A DNA stretch of 64,000 nucleotides from Trileptium ribeirensis (lineage: Eukaryota > Nematoda > Enoplea > Enoplida > Thoracostomopsidae). Below, one piece after another: positions 44,291 to 55,475 of this stretch; within the stretch, counting starts at the first letter, position 1, and each line of letters opens with the position of its first letter. Made by a program: the position numbers and the translations under genes. The notes beneath the pieces are model-generated. The model made no database searches and was not told the origin of the DNA. It was given only the letters and a program-made list of their open reading frames with translations. The stretch lies in assembly GCA_030248225.1 (NCBI GenBank), contig JASANE010012823.1, positions 106,886 to 170,885 of the forward strand, written 5' to 3'.

Positions 44291-44364
44291 GCGACCACTG
44301 GTTTCGAACCCCTGACTTCAGGATTATGAACCCGGCGCTCTAACCACTCGGCCACGCGGCCACC
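44291..44364 (-). pseudogene. tRNA-derived SINE head
   Basis: On the minus strand, an A box TGGCCGAGTGG and a perfect B box GGTTCGAAACC are spaced as in tRNAs, with a CAT loop (TTCATAA) between. Acceptor and T stems pair poorly, so it is not a functional tRNA. Pol III promoter boxes are intact by consensus. Confidence 0.6.
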
Positions 44365-44594
44365 AAATGGTGCTTAGATTAAAATTTGCCCACACCTTTT
44401 GTAAACAAATTTTTTTGACTACTAACTAAACATTGGCTACTCAGTACGGAGCATGAATAATACTTAGATCCAGCGGTAGTTTGTCAAATTGGATAATGTA
44501 TATAAATCATTCGTAGTTGCATCTAAAACAATCGGAACATTTGATACAATCGTGCAGACGATAACAGCAACATTTCATCTGATTCTAGCGTGGG

Positions 44595-44707
44595 TAATAT
44601 TTTCGCCAGTTATAATGTAAAAAATCTGAGATCCAGATAAACTCGACTGCATAGTTGAGTTAATCTGGGACTCAGGTGTTATTACACAATAACTGGTGAA
44701 AATATTA
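44595..44707. repeat. 113-bp near-perfect hairpin
   Basis: TAATATTTTCGCCAGTTAT on the left pairs with ATAACTGGTGAAAATATTA on the right. The arms are about 55 nt with a few mismatches and meet at ACTGCATAGT. The compact size suggests either a small foldback element or a structured RNA, including a miRNA-like precursor. No expression evidence. Confidence 0.7.
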
Positions 44708-46377
44708 TTTGTCCCATTCGGCTAAAATTGTCACTGCGCAGTTGAGTTCAATTATGGTTTTGACAATCGATTATACGATGTTCGACAATGTTCGGAAAAT
44801 ATCGATGATATAGTAAGTATGCAAAGTAACGCTACACTACGCAGTTTCAAAATGTAAAACCAATACACCAATCAGTTTACAACTTATAGCAACAAAAGCA
44901 ATAATTCCGCGATTTTGACACTATGATGATAGCCTTTGCTCTCTTATACAACTACGAAACGGGCTATTGGCTAAATAGCACACCTCCAGTTGAATGTCTC
45001 TGATCACTTACACTTATAAGAATTTTTGTCAGATCACCTTAGCAGGTCACACGTTATAGACGGTAATGTGAAAATTTTGGTTTGATTTTGGTATTAAAAA
45101 AGTGTTGCTTAACCCCTGCTCTTGGGCAGTGAACCATACTAATCTAAATCTTACAAATGAAAAATAGATAGAACGATTTCACTTGGTTTGGGTTTTTTTG
45201 GCAAAGAGAAGAACTAGTTTTGATGTTTCATGGTGTAGGCAATAAAAAACCCAGTAGTTATACAGAAAAACTTAAAGATATCTACTGGGTGTAGCGGCCA
45301 TATCTTGTAAACACCACACAGATGCCGGTAAAAAATTATTTTTACAACTCTTGGTTAAACTCAGCGGTGAATATATTGTGTTTAGTAATGGAGTACGTTT
45401 CGTCTACCACGGGTGTCCAAAAAGCGCATATGTGCACATTTAACTCCCGTCAAATGAATAGTTTTTTGCAACTTTATCAAAATAGTTTTGTTGTCAAATA
45501 TCGTGATCTTAAACATAAATCATTATATAATCGCCAGCTTTATGGGATTGTATGAACGGAATTCCTTCATGACTACTAAATGATGATCACATAGTCAGTA
45601 TAATTGAGAAAATTATCGAAGTTTAGTTTTGTCAGAAGTCCTTGAAATGACTTATGCTGATTACTGCAGAAATTAGTGGTATATTTTCACTAAGTTTGGT
45701 AATATGCTTTTATTATATAGTTAAATTTTGCTATTTGGTGTAGTTCTAATTTTACGGTACTTTATTGCAGTTTATACAAAGGTACAGTTGATGGGTTGTG
45801 AATATAATAAGTGTAAGCTGGTAAATTGAAGCATAGCTGAACAAATATACAGGAGTTTAAACACCTTAATGCACAGATTAATTTGTCATTTGCTTAATCG
45901 TTTAATAAACTCGAGATGGTGTTGGTCTCAGGCTGTGCGGGTGTAGAACCCTTGATTCAAACAGTCGAGGACCTGTTGTAGGGTTCACTAAGAAACTTCG
46001 CAAAGAGACCGAAAGACAACGCACATCAATACAGACAGCACATCGGATGTTCGCTGTTCCTGTTTTATTAGCAATGGCCACTAATAGGTTAAAAAATAAA
46101 CTCCCACACTATATTAATTTCTTTTCGCATTGTAAATTTAGATATTCCTGAGCTTAGACGCCGATTTAAAACCAGGATCCTTTTAGTCACACAATTGACG
46201 GTAAAGTCCTAAACGAACCATTGACTAGGAAGTACATGTATCTCTGGACACATCTTTAAATTTGCTATTTTATTGTACGCCAGGTAAAACATAACTCTGG
46301 CATTGCGCCTCACACACATTAATCTAAACACCCAATTATTAAAATAGGATTTCTTATAACGCTGCTAATAGTACCAC
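44708..46377. other. Intergenic
   Basis: AT-rich. At 46003-46205 there is a weak plus-strand match to the end of a LINE reverse transcriptase (NRLKNKLPHYINF then, in another frame, ELRRRFKTRIL). Otherwise nothing was recognised. Confidence 0.35.
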
Positions 46378-46777
46378 GAGTGCATTAGGGAAAAGTATGA
46401 CACTTTCCTGCACTTTAATGTAAACCTGTGTTGTATGATGACACGGGCGTTTTAATCCTCACCCCCTCTTTTCTGGGCGGGGGGGGATGGGGAGGCGTCA
46501 TGCACAGACTCCCCACATTTTGTTTGGGGGCAGGTCGAACCAATTCTCAGTATGTAAGGCGGGGGATGTAGGTCAGACCACCCAAGTTTGAGAGGGGGTT
46601 GGATTATAAGCAGCTACCGGATGCATGTGAGCGCCAAGCTAACCCCTCACAAAACGTGAGTGTCTGTGTATGAAGACCACCAAGAAATGAGGGGGGTCCG
46701 GCCTAAAACGCCCGCGTCATCCAGCGCGAGTTTACATTAGAGCACAGGAAAGTGACATACTCTACCCTAACGCACTC
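46378..46777. mobile_element. 400-bp inverted-repeat element with ~75-bp arms
   Basis: The left end GAGTGCATTAGGGAAAAGTA...CACTTTCCTG...AATGTAAAC...GGGCGTTTTA is mirrored at the right (TAAAACGCCCGCGTCAT...GTTTACATTAG...CAGGAAAGTG...CCCTAACGCACTC). The G-rich interior is unlike the flanks. No coding capacity and no clear target duplication. Nonautonomous DNA transposon of undetermined superfamily. Confidence 0.75.
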
Positions 46778-48008
46778 TTGAAGTGTTCTTGTGATCGCAT
46801 TATTGACAACCTATTTATGGCACGTACTTCAAGCTTCTGTTTGGTATCTCTCTATTCTATGGGTTATATTTTGTCTCTTTCTGGTATATATTAACTTTGT
46901 TCTTTATTCTATACGGTAAAAATTAAAAATAAATATAGTATATAAAAATAATTTTGGGAAAAGATAGAACAAAACTGGCTAACTCAAAAGTTAAACAGTA
47001 GCACAAGAATAGCTGTAAATCGCTGTTATAAGTACCTAGTTCCTATTTCTTTTGTAAGACGAATTTACAATCTAACTTTGATTTCCACTTGTAGATAGAT
47101 GACCGTAATTACGAAGAAACCATACTACTTGCCTACTTGGCAAAGGTATATTGATAATATCTTATGGCGTTTAGTGAATTTTTAATTAGGTGTACGAAGG
47201 GCTTTAGGAACGCACATGCAACACCAACGTAAGTTGCTGAATGTTTTTTGTTCCCTGGACAAAGTAATTTTCGCGTGATTGAATTTCCCGGATTTTAGTT
47301 TTAAGGCGGTCGGTAATAATCTTGATACAGCAAAGGACGAATATATCTTTTACCGACACATATATCGTTTACCCCGGTGTACCAGGACAATGTAATCTTG
47401 ATAAATTTTGTGCAGGATGTAAGATATTCGTCTCGGGTTTCAATTACAGTTACTTAGAGTATAATTTCATCGGTCTAGGCAGCAGCCAACCTTTTGGTTG
47501 GATGCTAACAGTTACACTATATTTCAACGTGGCATTGCTGAGCGATATGGTACTCTTTTTATAGATGGCCGCATGGGGTATGGAGGTTACCGCCTTAAGG
47601 GTCGACGCCCCTAAACATTTACTCTTTCCGTTGAAATTCCGGAACACTACTCCTCAGCAGAAAATTTCAACAGGGGGCACGCACGTATTTGCAGGGGTCA
47701 ACTCAACATGTAATCTAATGACATCACGTTAAAAAATTTTTTACAGTTGTAAACTGGGGTGCCAATGTCAAACTGAGGGCCAGTGCCCCAAGTGGCGACA
47801 TCCTTGCTACTCTTAACAACGAAAGTGGCAAAATTATAGCAATTTTATGAGCAAAATCACAAAAAATGCAAAATAAATTGGAGAAAATAGGAAATATGAG
47901 GAAAAACTCGCCAGAATGAGGAAAATGTGCGGTTACCAACCCTTGCCCATCACACCCCAGACAGCGCACACCGTCACGACCACGGCGAAGCCATTTACGC
48001 CTCATCCC
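46778..48008. other. Intergenic
   Basis: 47740-47950 is an unclassified repeat-like patch with GAGGAAAA/AAATAGGAAA words similar in style to the 93-bp array. No gene was recognised. Confidence 0.35.
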
Positions 48009-48483
48009 TAATGCGATGCTCACGTTGTAATGTTTCTAACGTTTGGAACCTATGTACCGCACACAGTGTCACGCACACCGTCCACAATAGGGTGTCTTTT
48101 ATTATAAAAATTTTCAAGGGTAACTAGCTAAGGGTATTGCCACCTTTTGGCAGTGTCAATCACACTGTGTCTTCTTTGTTATTTTTTGACGGTGTGCGGC
48201 ATAATCTCGTCAACAGATACAGAGATTTAAAAACACTACGCAGAATAGCTGACTAATACACCGTGTTAGCTACAGATGGTATCCGTTACTGTTAATTCGC
48301 GCGAAATTGCTAGCTAAAAGTGTGTACGACATTGTAAACAAAAATGTAGTAGCTAGGGGTCTGTCGTACACCACGGGAAATTGGTTTATTATATGGGTGT
48401 GACCCTGACTGCCTGTACGGTAGAATAACGACTAAACGGGGTAAAAGTTCCAAGAATATCATTATATGAAATCGCACGGAAAT
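48009..48483. mobile_element. Degenerate relative of the 26104 inverted-repeat element
   Basis: The left end TAATGCGATGCTCACGTTGTAATGTTTC...TTGGAAC corresponds to the complement of GTTCCAAGAATATCATTATATGAAATCGCA at the right. The order TGCGAT...TATAATG...TTGGAAC matches the 26104 element. The interior again has GTGTC/GACAC-type dyads. The ends are approximate. Confidence 0.5.
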
Positions 48484-49232
48484 CCACTGCCAAACATAAA
48501 ACTTTATGAAACTTTGGCTAAGCCTAGAAGAACTTTCCACATTTTGAATCGCTAAAGCCTTTCATATTTTTCAAAAATTTTTGATTTAGCGCGCATCATG
48601 TACGTTATGTAATCTTGAGTGATGAGTAGGATATTGGATTACAAAAATATCTACAAATTTCAAATATATATTAATGATGTCCATTGCTCTACAAAAGTAA
48701 ATGCCTTTCGGTGTTTAGTCGGCATAGCGATCAAATGTTTGTTGGAACCACATATTAATTTTATAACTTTATAGCTCCGTTAAAACAAGACTTAGAAGAC
48801 GCACTGTTTCGTAATTTTTGTTTTACAAAGTTCAAAATTTTATCGCCTGCTTCGTTTGTCATCGATACGTATTTTGATCACCTTTATATACATACATATT
48901 TATATAGACGTTTATATATATAAATATATATCTATATATATATATCTATATATAAATAAAGTATGTATGTATTTCGAGGTTATGTTCTCAGCAAGGGTCA
49001 TTCGGGCTTAAACTTGATTCTAAAATGCCAAAGAAACCAATATTATAGTTAGATAATCGATCAGAATTGAAAGCTTACGCGGAAGGCCTGCGTAACAGCG
49101 CTACGGTTTATATCGTTTTATTGCTTCTCGGTGCACCAGGTGAGATGAGCACGACTGTCGAATTTGCAATTTGACAGTTGTTTGCCTTTGTCAAGTTTTA
49201 TATAGTAAAAGTAGAGATTTTATTGAATGCAA
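48484..49232. other. Intergenic with TA-rich microsatellite
   Basis: 48890-48960 is TATA/TATATC simple sequence. No gene was recognised. Confidence 0.4.
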
Positions 49233-49571
49233 ATTTGGGAGCTGGCTTTTAGTTTTAAATAATTGGGTATATGCAAAAATTTAAAATTTAAATTAAATTA
49301 AATTTAAATTTAAATTAATTGTATATGCAAATTTTGGGAGCTGGCTTTTAGTTTTAAATAATTGGGTATATGCAAAAATTTAAAATTTAAATTAAATTTA
49401 AATTAAATTTAAATTAATTGTATATGCAAATTTTGGGAGCTGGCTTTTAGTTTTAAATAATTGGGTATATGCAAAAATTTAAAATTTAAATTAAATTTAA
49501 ATTAAATTTAAATTTAAATTAATTGTATATGCAAATTTTGGGAGCTGGCTTTTAGTTTTAAATAATTGGGT
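49233..49571 (+). repeat. 99-105 bp tandem repeat, four copies, with variable TTTAAA tract
   Basis: GGGAGCTGGCTTTTAGTTTT recurs at about 49238, 49336, 49435 and 49540. Copies differ mainly in the number of ATTTAAATTAA units at their end, so length varies by slippage there. Confidence 0.85.
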
Positions 49572-49825
49572 AGATAGATATCTACTGTGTTTTTGTGGCT
49601 ATAATTTCGAGTTTGCCTAATGTACTATATATACAACGTACCTACAGTAACAAAATCACAAAAGAATCATTATCACCCTGCCATTTTAGCACAAAATACA
49701 CTAGCAAAAAGTTATGGGCATTCGTTTTAAACAGCAGCTTCCAGTCAGAGTATGTTTTTTCATAATTCTAACAATAGGAATGTGCTAATTTTTTGCTCTG
49801 AGTTTTTGTGTAGTTCTTTTATTAA

Positions 49826-50144
49826 AGGTTCATTCACACGACCAACTTTTTGACCAACGTTTAAGCTCAAACTTTGATCAAATTTTAATCAAAATTTGAA
49901 AGCATTTTTCGTGTTTTGATGAATTTGAACGTTTGAACACTATTCAACCTTTTCAAGCATATTGCTTTAGCCAATCAGGAACAAGGACTAGAACTTTAAA
50001 TTTTTAATTAAAATTTTGAAGCATTGTGATTTGTAGTATTTTCTATGACTAATTAATAATCAAATTTTGATCAAAATTTAATAAAATTTTGAGTTCAAAT
50101 TTTTAGCACAAAATTTGAGCAGAGTTGGACGTGTGAACCTACCT
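49826..50144. mobile_element. TTAA-flanked inverted-repeat element, copy 2
   Basis: Preceded by TTAA (49822-49825) and followed by a TTCAA. The ends AGGTTCATTCACACG and CGTGTGAACCTACC are inverted. The interior shares TTTGATCAAAATTTG arms and a central TAGCCAATCAGG with copies 1 and 3. Confidence 0.7.
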
Positions 50145-53100
50145 TTCAATCGCTGTGCTATATTGATATATCATAGTAGTTCATAGGGCGCAGATAGGTA
50201 TTTCCTAAGAGTCGGGCCTTCCAAAGCTACATTTACCCGTCCCGCCCCTGAAGCCCAGCACCACTCCTATCGCCAAAAGCATTTACCCAACCCCTACGCC
50301 GACGGATCCTGGAAATCCGTGATATATGGAGGCTCTGTTCAACGTATCGTGTCTAGTTTGATGAGTAACTGATTAGCAAAGATTACAGGTTTCAAACTAA
50401 ATAGAAATGTTAGTTAAATAAATAGATTGGTATACGCTGCATAAAGACTTTCACTGGATGACCAATTGCGCGCTGGCACGTTTAGAAAGTTTGCCATTTT
50501 GATAATGCACAAATTTGACAACATTCTTCTGCATTTTAGGCTACGTGAACGTTACCTCTTAAGTGATTAAGTGTCTTATCGTTGTAAATTGCTTTTACCT
50601 TCAGCTGTAGTTTTTTATTCAGTGTGCTGGCCCATGTCACCTTTAGTGGTAAGACATTATATCGTTAGAAAAAAGATCACCTTAGAACAGGGGGCTCGGC
50701 ATTTGCAGCCCTCGACATAGGCTTAGTCTTAGTATATCGAGAACCGCATAGCATGCATTACACTCTCGCGTCTAATAGTTACATTGGCCAGTGTTACTAA
50801 TAGAATGATGTCAAAATAGTGAGTTTTCTAATCAGTAAAGTTCGTGCCGTCTTTTGTTCCTGTGGTCAGGAAAGATAACTTATTAAGCCATTCAATAATC
50901 TAACACGATTTTCTTAATGAAACAGGTCATTATCAGGATTTGGGAAATATTGAACAGCCCGCGTAAACTGGCAGTGTATCCGAGTAATCTTCCTCAATAA
51001 CAGTTTCATCAAGTATGAATGGTTCATGTGCGGAATAGCTCTGAATCTGAATGTATACCACCAGACATCGTTACTCGCTGCTGGATGTGTTGATTGTGAC
51101 CGACGAGTTCATGAGTATATTTCTTGCCCACGACCTCACTACGTTTAGCGTCACCGATGACATTTCACCAAAAACACTATTTTCCGATCTACAAGTACTC
51201 CTCCATTGATTTCTTCAGCGTAGGGCCAATAAATTCCATTATGGTTCAACCAGTGGCGCATTTAGTGGCGTAGGGCGATAGGCTTCTTTCGAACGTGTCT
51301 TCAATAGGGAAATTTAAACATGTTTTGGCGTATCGTGGAGACGTTATAACAGCAACATGTTTTCAGAAATACAACATCATTGACTTTAAATTCAGCCGAC
51401 ATCATATATCTGACGATGCCAGCGAGGCGTCTGGCTAATATCCAGGGTACGTAACATCGATATCGATATATATAATTATTGATGAATTGACATTAATAAA
51501 AACTTCAAACGAATACGCTAAAGCACACTAAACAATTATCACTATTTATCTTTCGGACCAATTTTGCTGTTGGGCCATTGGACCAATTTTTCATAAGTCC
51601 AGGTCTGCATACAATTGGAGCACAGTTTGTTGTTGACATTATTACTCACATTGTCAGCTTTAATCATGAGTGACTTTAATACCCATAAATAGGTTTATTA
51701 GGTATCCTAATTTCGAAATATGTACTATTTGCAATTCCACATATTTCATATATTTGCTTGATTGATGATTGCATCGTATTTTGATCGTTTATGAGCGTTG
51801 ATGGCAAATGCGGTTTGTTCCAACATGAGAATGCTATATGTGGTACAGATACAGGAGTATTGTAACAATTGTCTTCATTTAGAGTAACTGCTTTGAAAAC
51901 CTGAACAAAGTCACTACCACAATCCAATATATGTATATATATATATATAATTTCGTCTGAGTAAAATGATAGCAAATGACTAATTAATATATAATAATAA
52001 CGGCATTTATAACGCGCTTTTTTCGCAAAAGCGTTGCAAAAGCGCATGAGATTGTCAGAATATACAATAATCAGAATGAAGCAAGTTTGTAATATCACTC
52101 TGACGAACTGGGAAACAAGTGAGTCTTCAGTTTTGCTTTAAAATATATAGAGACATAAAACTCTATATTTTCGTCGAGGCGGGGATCCAGATTTGTTAGA
52201 CTACGTTGCGTAGGTATTTATAGGGATGCAGCGAGTGACTCCTCCTGCTCGTCGGATCACTATTTCGTTGAAGACACTTTAGCCAGTCCCCCAATCCCGT
52301 AAGCCCCATTATGGGCTGCAAATTTTACGACTCCTGCTAATATTTGAAAAAATTCGCATAAATAAGCAACAACCCGAATAAATTTGCAAAATACGACAAT
52401 AACGTGCTTCGTTTTAACAAAACTGGGGTTCTATTCCTACGACGGCCTCACAATCAAATTGGGTGCGGGGGTGAGGTTCTGATCCCCGGGATCCTCATAT
52501 TTACGCCAATGCTAGTGTATACTTTGTCTTTTAGTTATAAACTGAATTGTTAATCAGTTGAATAATGAAGTATTATCGTCATCTAAAACGTCCCAAATGT
52601 ATTATGTATGAATGTATTATGTATGTTGAACGGAGACAATTTTTTCTATGTTCTAACACCTACGAAGCTAAAAACGTTACTCATCCACATCTGCTGCATG
52701 CGCGTGTATTCAAAGTCTGCAACTCGTATTGACCGAAGGGTTTAAGTACCACTTCGTGGCGAAAATAAGCACAGTTCCCAAAGCAAAAGCCGCTGAAGCA
52801 ATTCTAATTCCGGCTGCAGTGTGCCTGTTGTCCCGTTATATATCAGAGGTATCTGGGGTGTTCAGATTTTAAACTACGTGGTTCCTTTCGGGAGAGGGTT
52901 TGCACGGCTTGGTAGTGTAGGTCGTCAGTTAACCAAAGATTTTCTTTATTCACCCTAATTTTTCTATAAATCGCTTGAAGCATATCAACGATAACCATTT
53001 TAACTCATGGTAAAACCATTGTTTATCAAAGTCTGTGCCTTATCAGATTCAGCTACGGTAAGACAGTTCTAGGCAACAGTAACAGAGATGAATCGGTAAA

Positions 53101-53795
53101 GCTGCTTTGGCGGTAGGAAAAGTGGAAACAATTCTGTGGTCATAAATGACTATCAGCAGCGATAGTAAAGACATTCTAGTCTTGTTACGATTGAAAACAA
53201 ATCCACTGGGGTTACGTTTATAGCTGAGATAAAACTTGCTTTTTTTGCAGAAAAATAATCAATCAATCAATAAAGTTTATTAATAAATCTTTACTCTAGT
53301 AACCTGAAAGTTACCGAAGAAGATTTGCTTCAGGCGTTAAGGCCATCGTAGTAAGGTCGAAACTGAGGCAATGACTTACCAACTGCGGTGGTGTACTAGT
53401 AAAAATTAAAATATACAACAGAATTTAGATAGATATATGTCCACTATATACCCAGATAGTGCATTAAAAATTAATATTACACCAGAAAGGGCACGATTTC
53501 ACTTACATTATGTCATTAACAATAAAAATTTAAAAGAAAGATCAACAGTTGAGAATGCTCTAAGGATTTAGCGATAAACAATTAAAGGCCGGGTTTATGC
53601 TACAACAATGTTTATAATGAAACCGTCTGAGCTTAATCTTGACTAATCACTGCAAATTTAGGACAGTAGCTGATAAATTTTAACTTTGTACACTTAGACT
53701 AATTTATAACGCTTTAAGCTCAACCATCTTAACTTACATTGTTGATATATTAAATCAATCGTCAGTGGCCCGACTTGGCTCCGAATCGAAGTAAC
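50145..53795. other. Intergenic, retroelement debris
   Basis: 50731-50800 is the second copy of the 5213 repeat. 50930-51240 looks like decayed minus-strand coding sequence (EDYSDTLPVYAG) without an identified family. A 3' tail AATAATCAATCAATCAATAAAG is at 53251-53274. No intact gene. Confidence 0.4.
51985..52045 (-). mobile_element. LINE 3' tail, minus strand
   Basis: On the minus strand, GCGAAAAAAGCGCGTTATAAATG is followed by TTATTATTATATATTA. The same tail ends the LINE at 53985-54040 (CGAAAAAGGCGCGTTACAAATG then TTATTATTATAATTATT). Only the extreme 3' end is recognisable. Confidence 0.6.
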
Positions 53796-54040
53796 GAGAA
53801 ACAATAGTTTTTGTTATCTGGGACCCTCGGAATGGAACAACTTACCAAAAGCGTTACGAAATCCGAACCTTGATTTAGCTCAATTCAAATCTAAGCTGAT
53901 AACTCATCTGTTCCCGGCTGCATGAATATAAATTGTTAATAACATGGCATCTTTACCCGAGATTTATTATCCTGCCCTTTTGTCACACTTCGGCGAAAAA
54001 GGCGCGTTACAAATGTTTTATTATTATAATTATTATTAAT
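53796..54040 (+). mobile_element. LINE 3' end with ORF2 C-terminus
   Basis: The plus-strand frame TRNNSFCYLGPSEWNNLPKALR...LAQFKSKLITHLFPAA then TGA is the usual C-terminal end of ORF2 in CR1/L2-like LINEs (WN-x-LP ... FK-x-x-L-x-x-HLF). The 3' UTR ends in the tail shared with 51985 and an ATT-rich simple repeat. 5'-truncated, as is typical. Confidence 0.8.
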
Positions 54041-55034
54041 TTCGTGACTGATACATGCGCTGTTGACAATTAGCAGTGTTGGTCATGAAACGAATAAAAC
54101 GAGAGCCTTTTTGGATATATTAAGTTGTGTACTTCGAAAATAAACCGGATATAAGAAGCTGCCTCCACTTTCGTGAACCGAAATTCTTTGTACCTTACAG
54201 AAACGCGGCTATCGCTCTTCGGTGGAACAAATTGAAGTACAATTTCGATTTATGGGGTTTCGGGTGCAAGTTCAAGCCTTTAGTGTAAAGGCTTTGTACC
54301 TTACAATGTTGTAAGCAGCTTAAAAAGAAAATTTTTTGCAACTAGTCCCAATATGGCGGAGCACAACAAAACCCTTCGTCCTTTACGTATGGCACTACCA
54401 GCTTCGCTTATTTCGTTTATACTCCTAAAGTTTCCGTTCATAACAAGTCATGCACCGTCTGTGAATCATTCACTGCTGATTAATTGATGTTTAACAACAA
54501 ATATCCGAATGATTTTGTTTTATCATCGCCGTAGACTCGTATTGGCGGCTAGCAATTAATAATTTTATCTATCTATATTATTTAATGCTGCTAGCTAAAT
54601 GTCAAAGAGACAGAGAGACATCAAAAGTAGTAGTAAGTCGAACCTGTTACACAATGTTATGTACAAAGTTTCCGCCGACATCAAACTTGTTTTCAAAACA
54701 ACCACATCATCTGTCAGTCTGAGCATAAGAATCATATAATTATATTGTTTTGTGTTGACCAACAAACAATGAATGGTTCAGTGGCACTGCAACGTGGGGG
54801 CCCAGAGGCATCACTCCCTTGGATTTCTCAGGGGAAGGGCGAAACCCGTCTGAATTCGCAGCAGGTTTTCGAAAAAATAGTTTTCTGAGCAAATTTTGCA
54901 ACTAATTTAGCTCACTATAAAGCTCAATACCGTACCCGTTGCCTAACTTTGCTTGTGCAATAGCTTTAGGGCAAAATAAAATGGCATGCGCTCTTGCAAG
55001 CAATGCATGCAAATAAACAAGGGCATCCTCTCTT
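54041..55034. other. Intergenic, no gene seen
   Basis: 54180-54310 holds an inexact direct repeat around TTTGTACCTTACA. Otherwise nothing was recognised. Confidence 0.35.
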
Positions 55035-55475
55035 AGAGATATTGATATGATCGAACGAATACCACGCCATTTTACGAGACGACTTTTCGCTAGACTCTGA
55101 TGGCAGTATATAGATTATGCTGAAAGGATATAGAAGCTTAATCCTGAACCATTAGAACTAAGGAAGTTGCAGTTTGACCTAATAATGGTATATAAAATAC
55201 TTCATAATGAATTCGATACTTGTCGTGCTTTATTTCATGTGTCCGCTGTAACGACCACTACATGCCATGTCAAAAAGCTGGCTAAAATAAAATTTAAGAC
55301 TACCTCATTAAAATACTCACTTGCCACAAGGGAATTCGCTCTCAAACTCTGTAGGTAGTAACAAAAATCTTGTAACCGCTCCAAGCGCTGAACAATTCAA
55401 AGACTTGCTTAAACAGGTTGACATAACAGGTTTTTACGTTATGACAGACACATATAGTCACTTGTAAGAGGGCAA
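55035..55475 (+). mobile_element. 5'-truncated LINE, ORF2 C-terminal fragment
   Basis: Blocks in order: RIPRHFTRRLFARL, YIDYAER, LNPEPLELRKLQFDLIMVYKIL (the conserved LE-LRR-x-DL-x-x-YKI region), a spacer, then NLVTAPSAEQFKDLLKQ. At least two in-frame stops or shifts separate the blocks, so it is dead. A different subfamily from 53796 by sequence. Confidence 0.8.
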
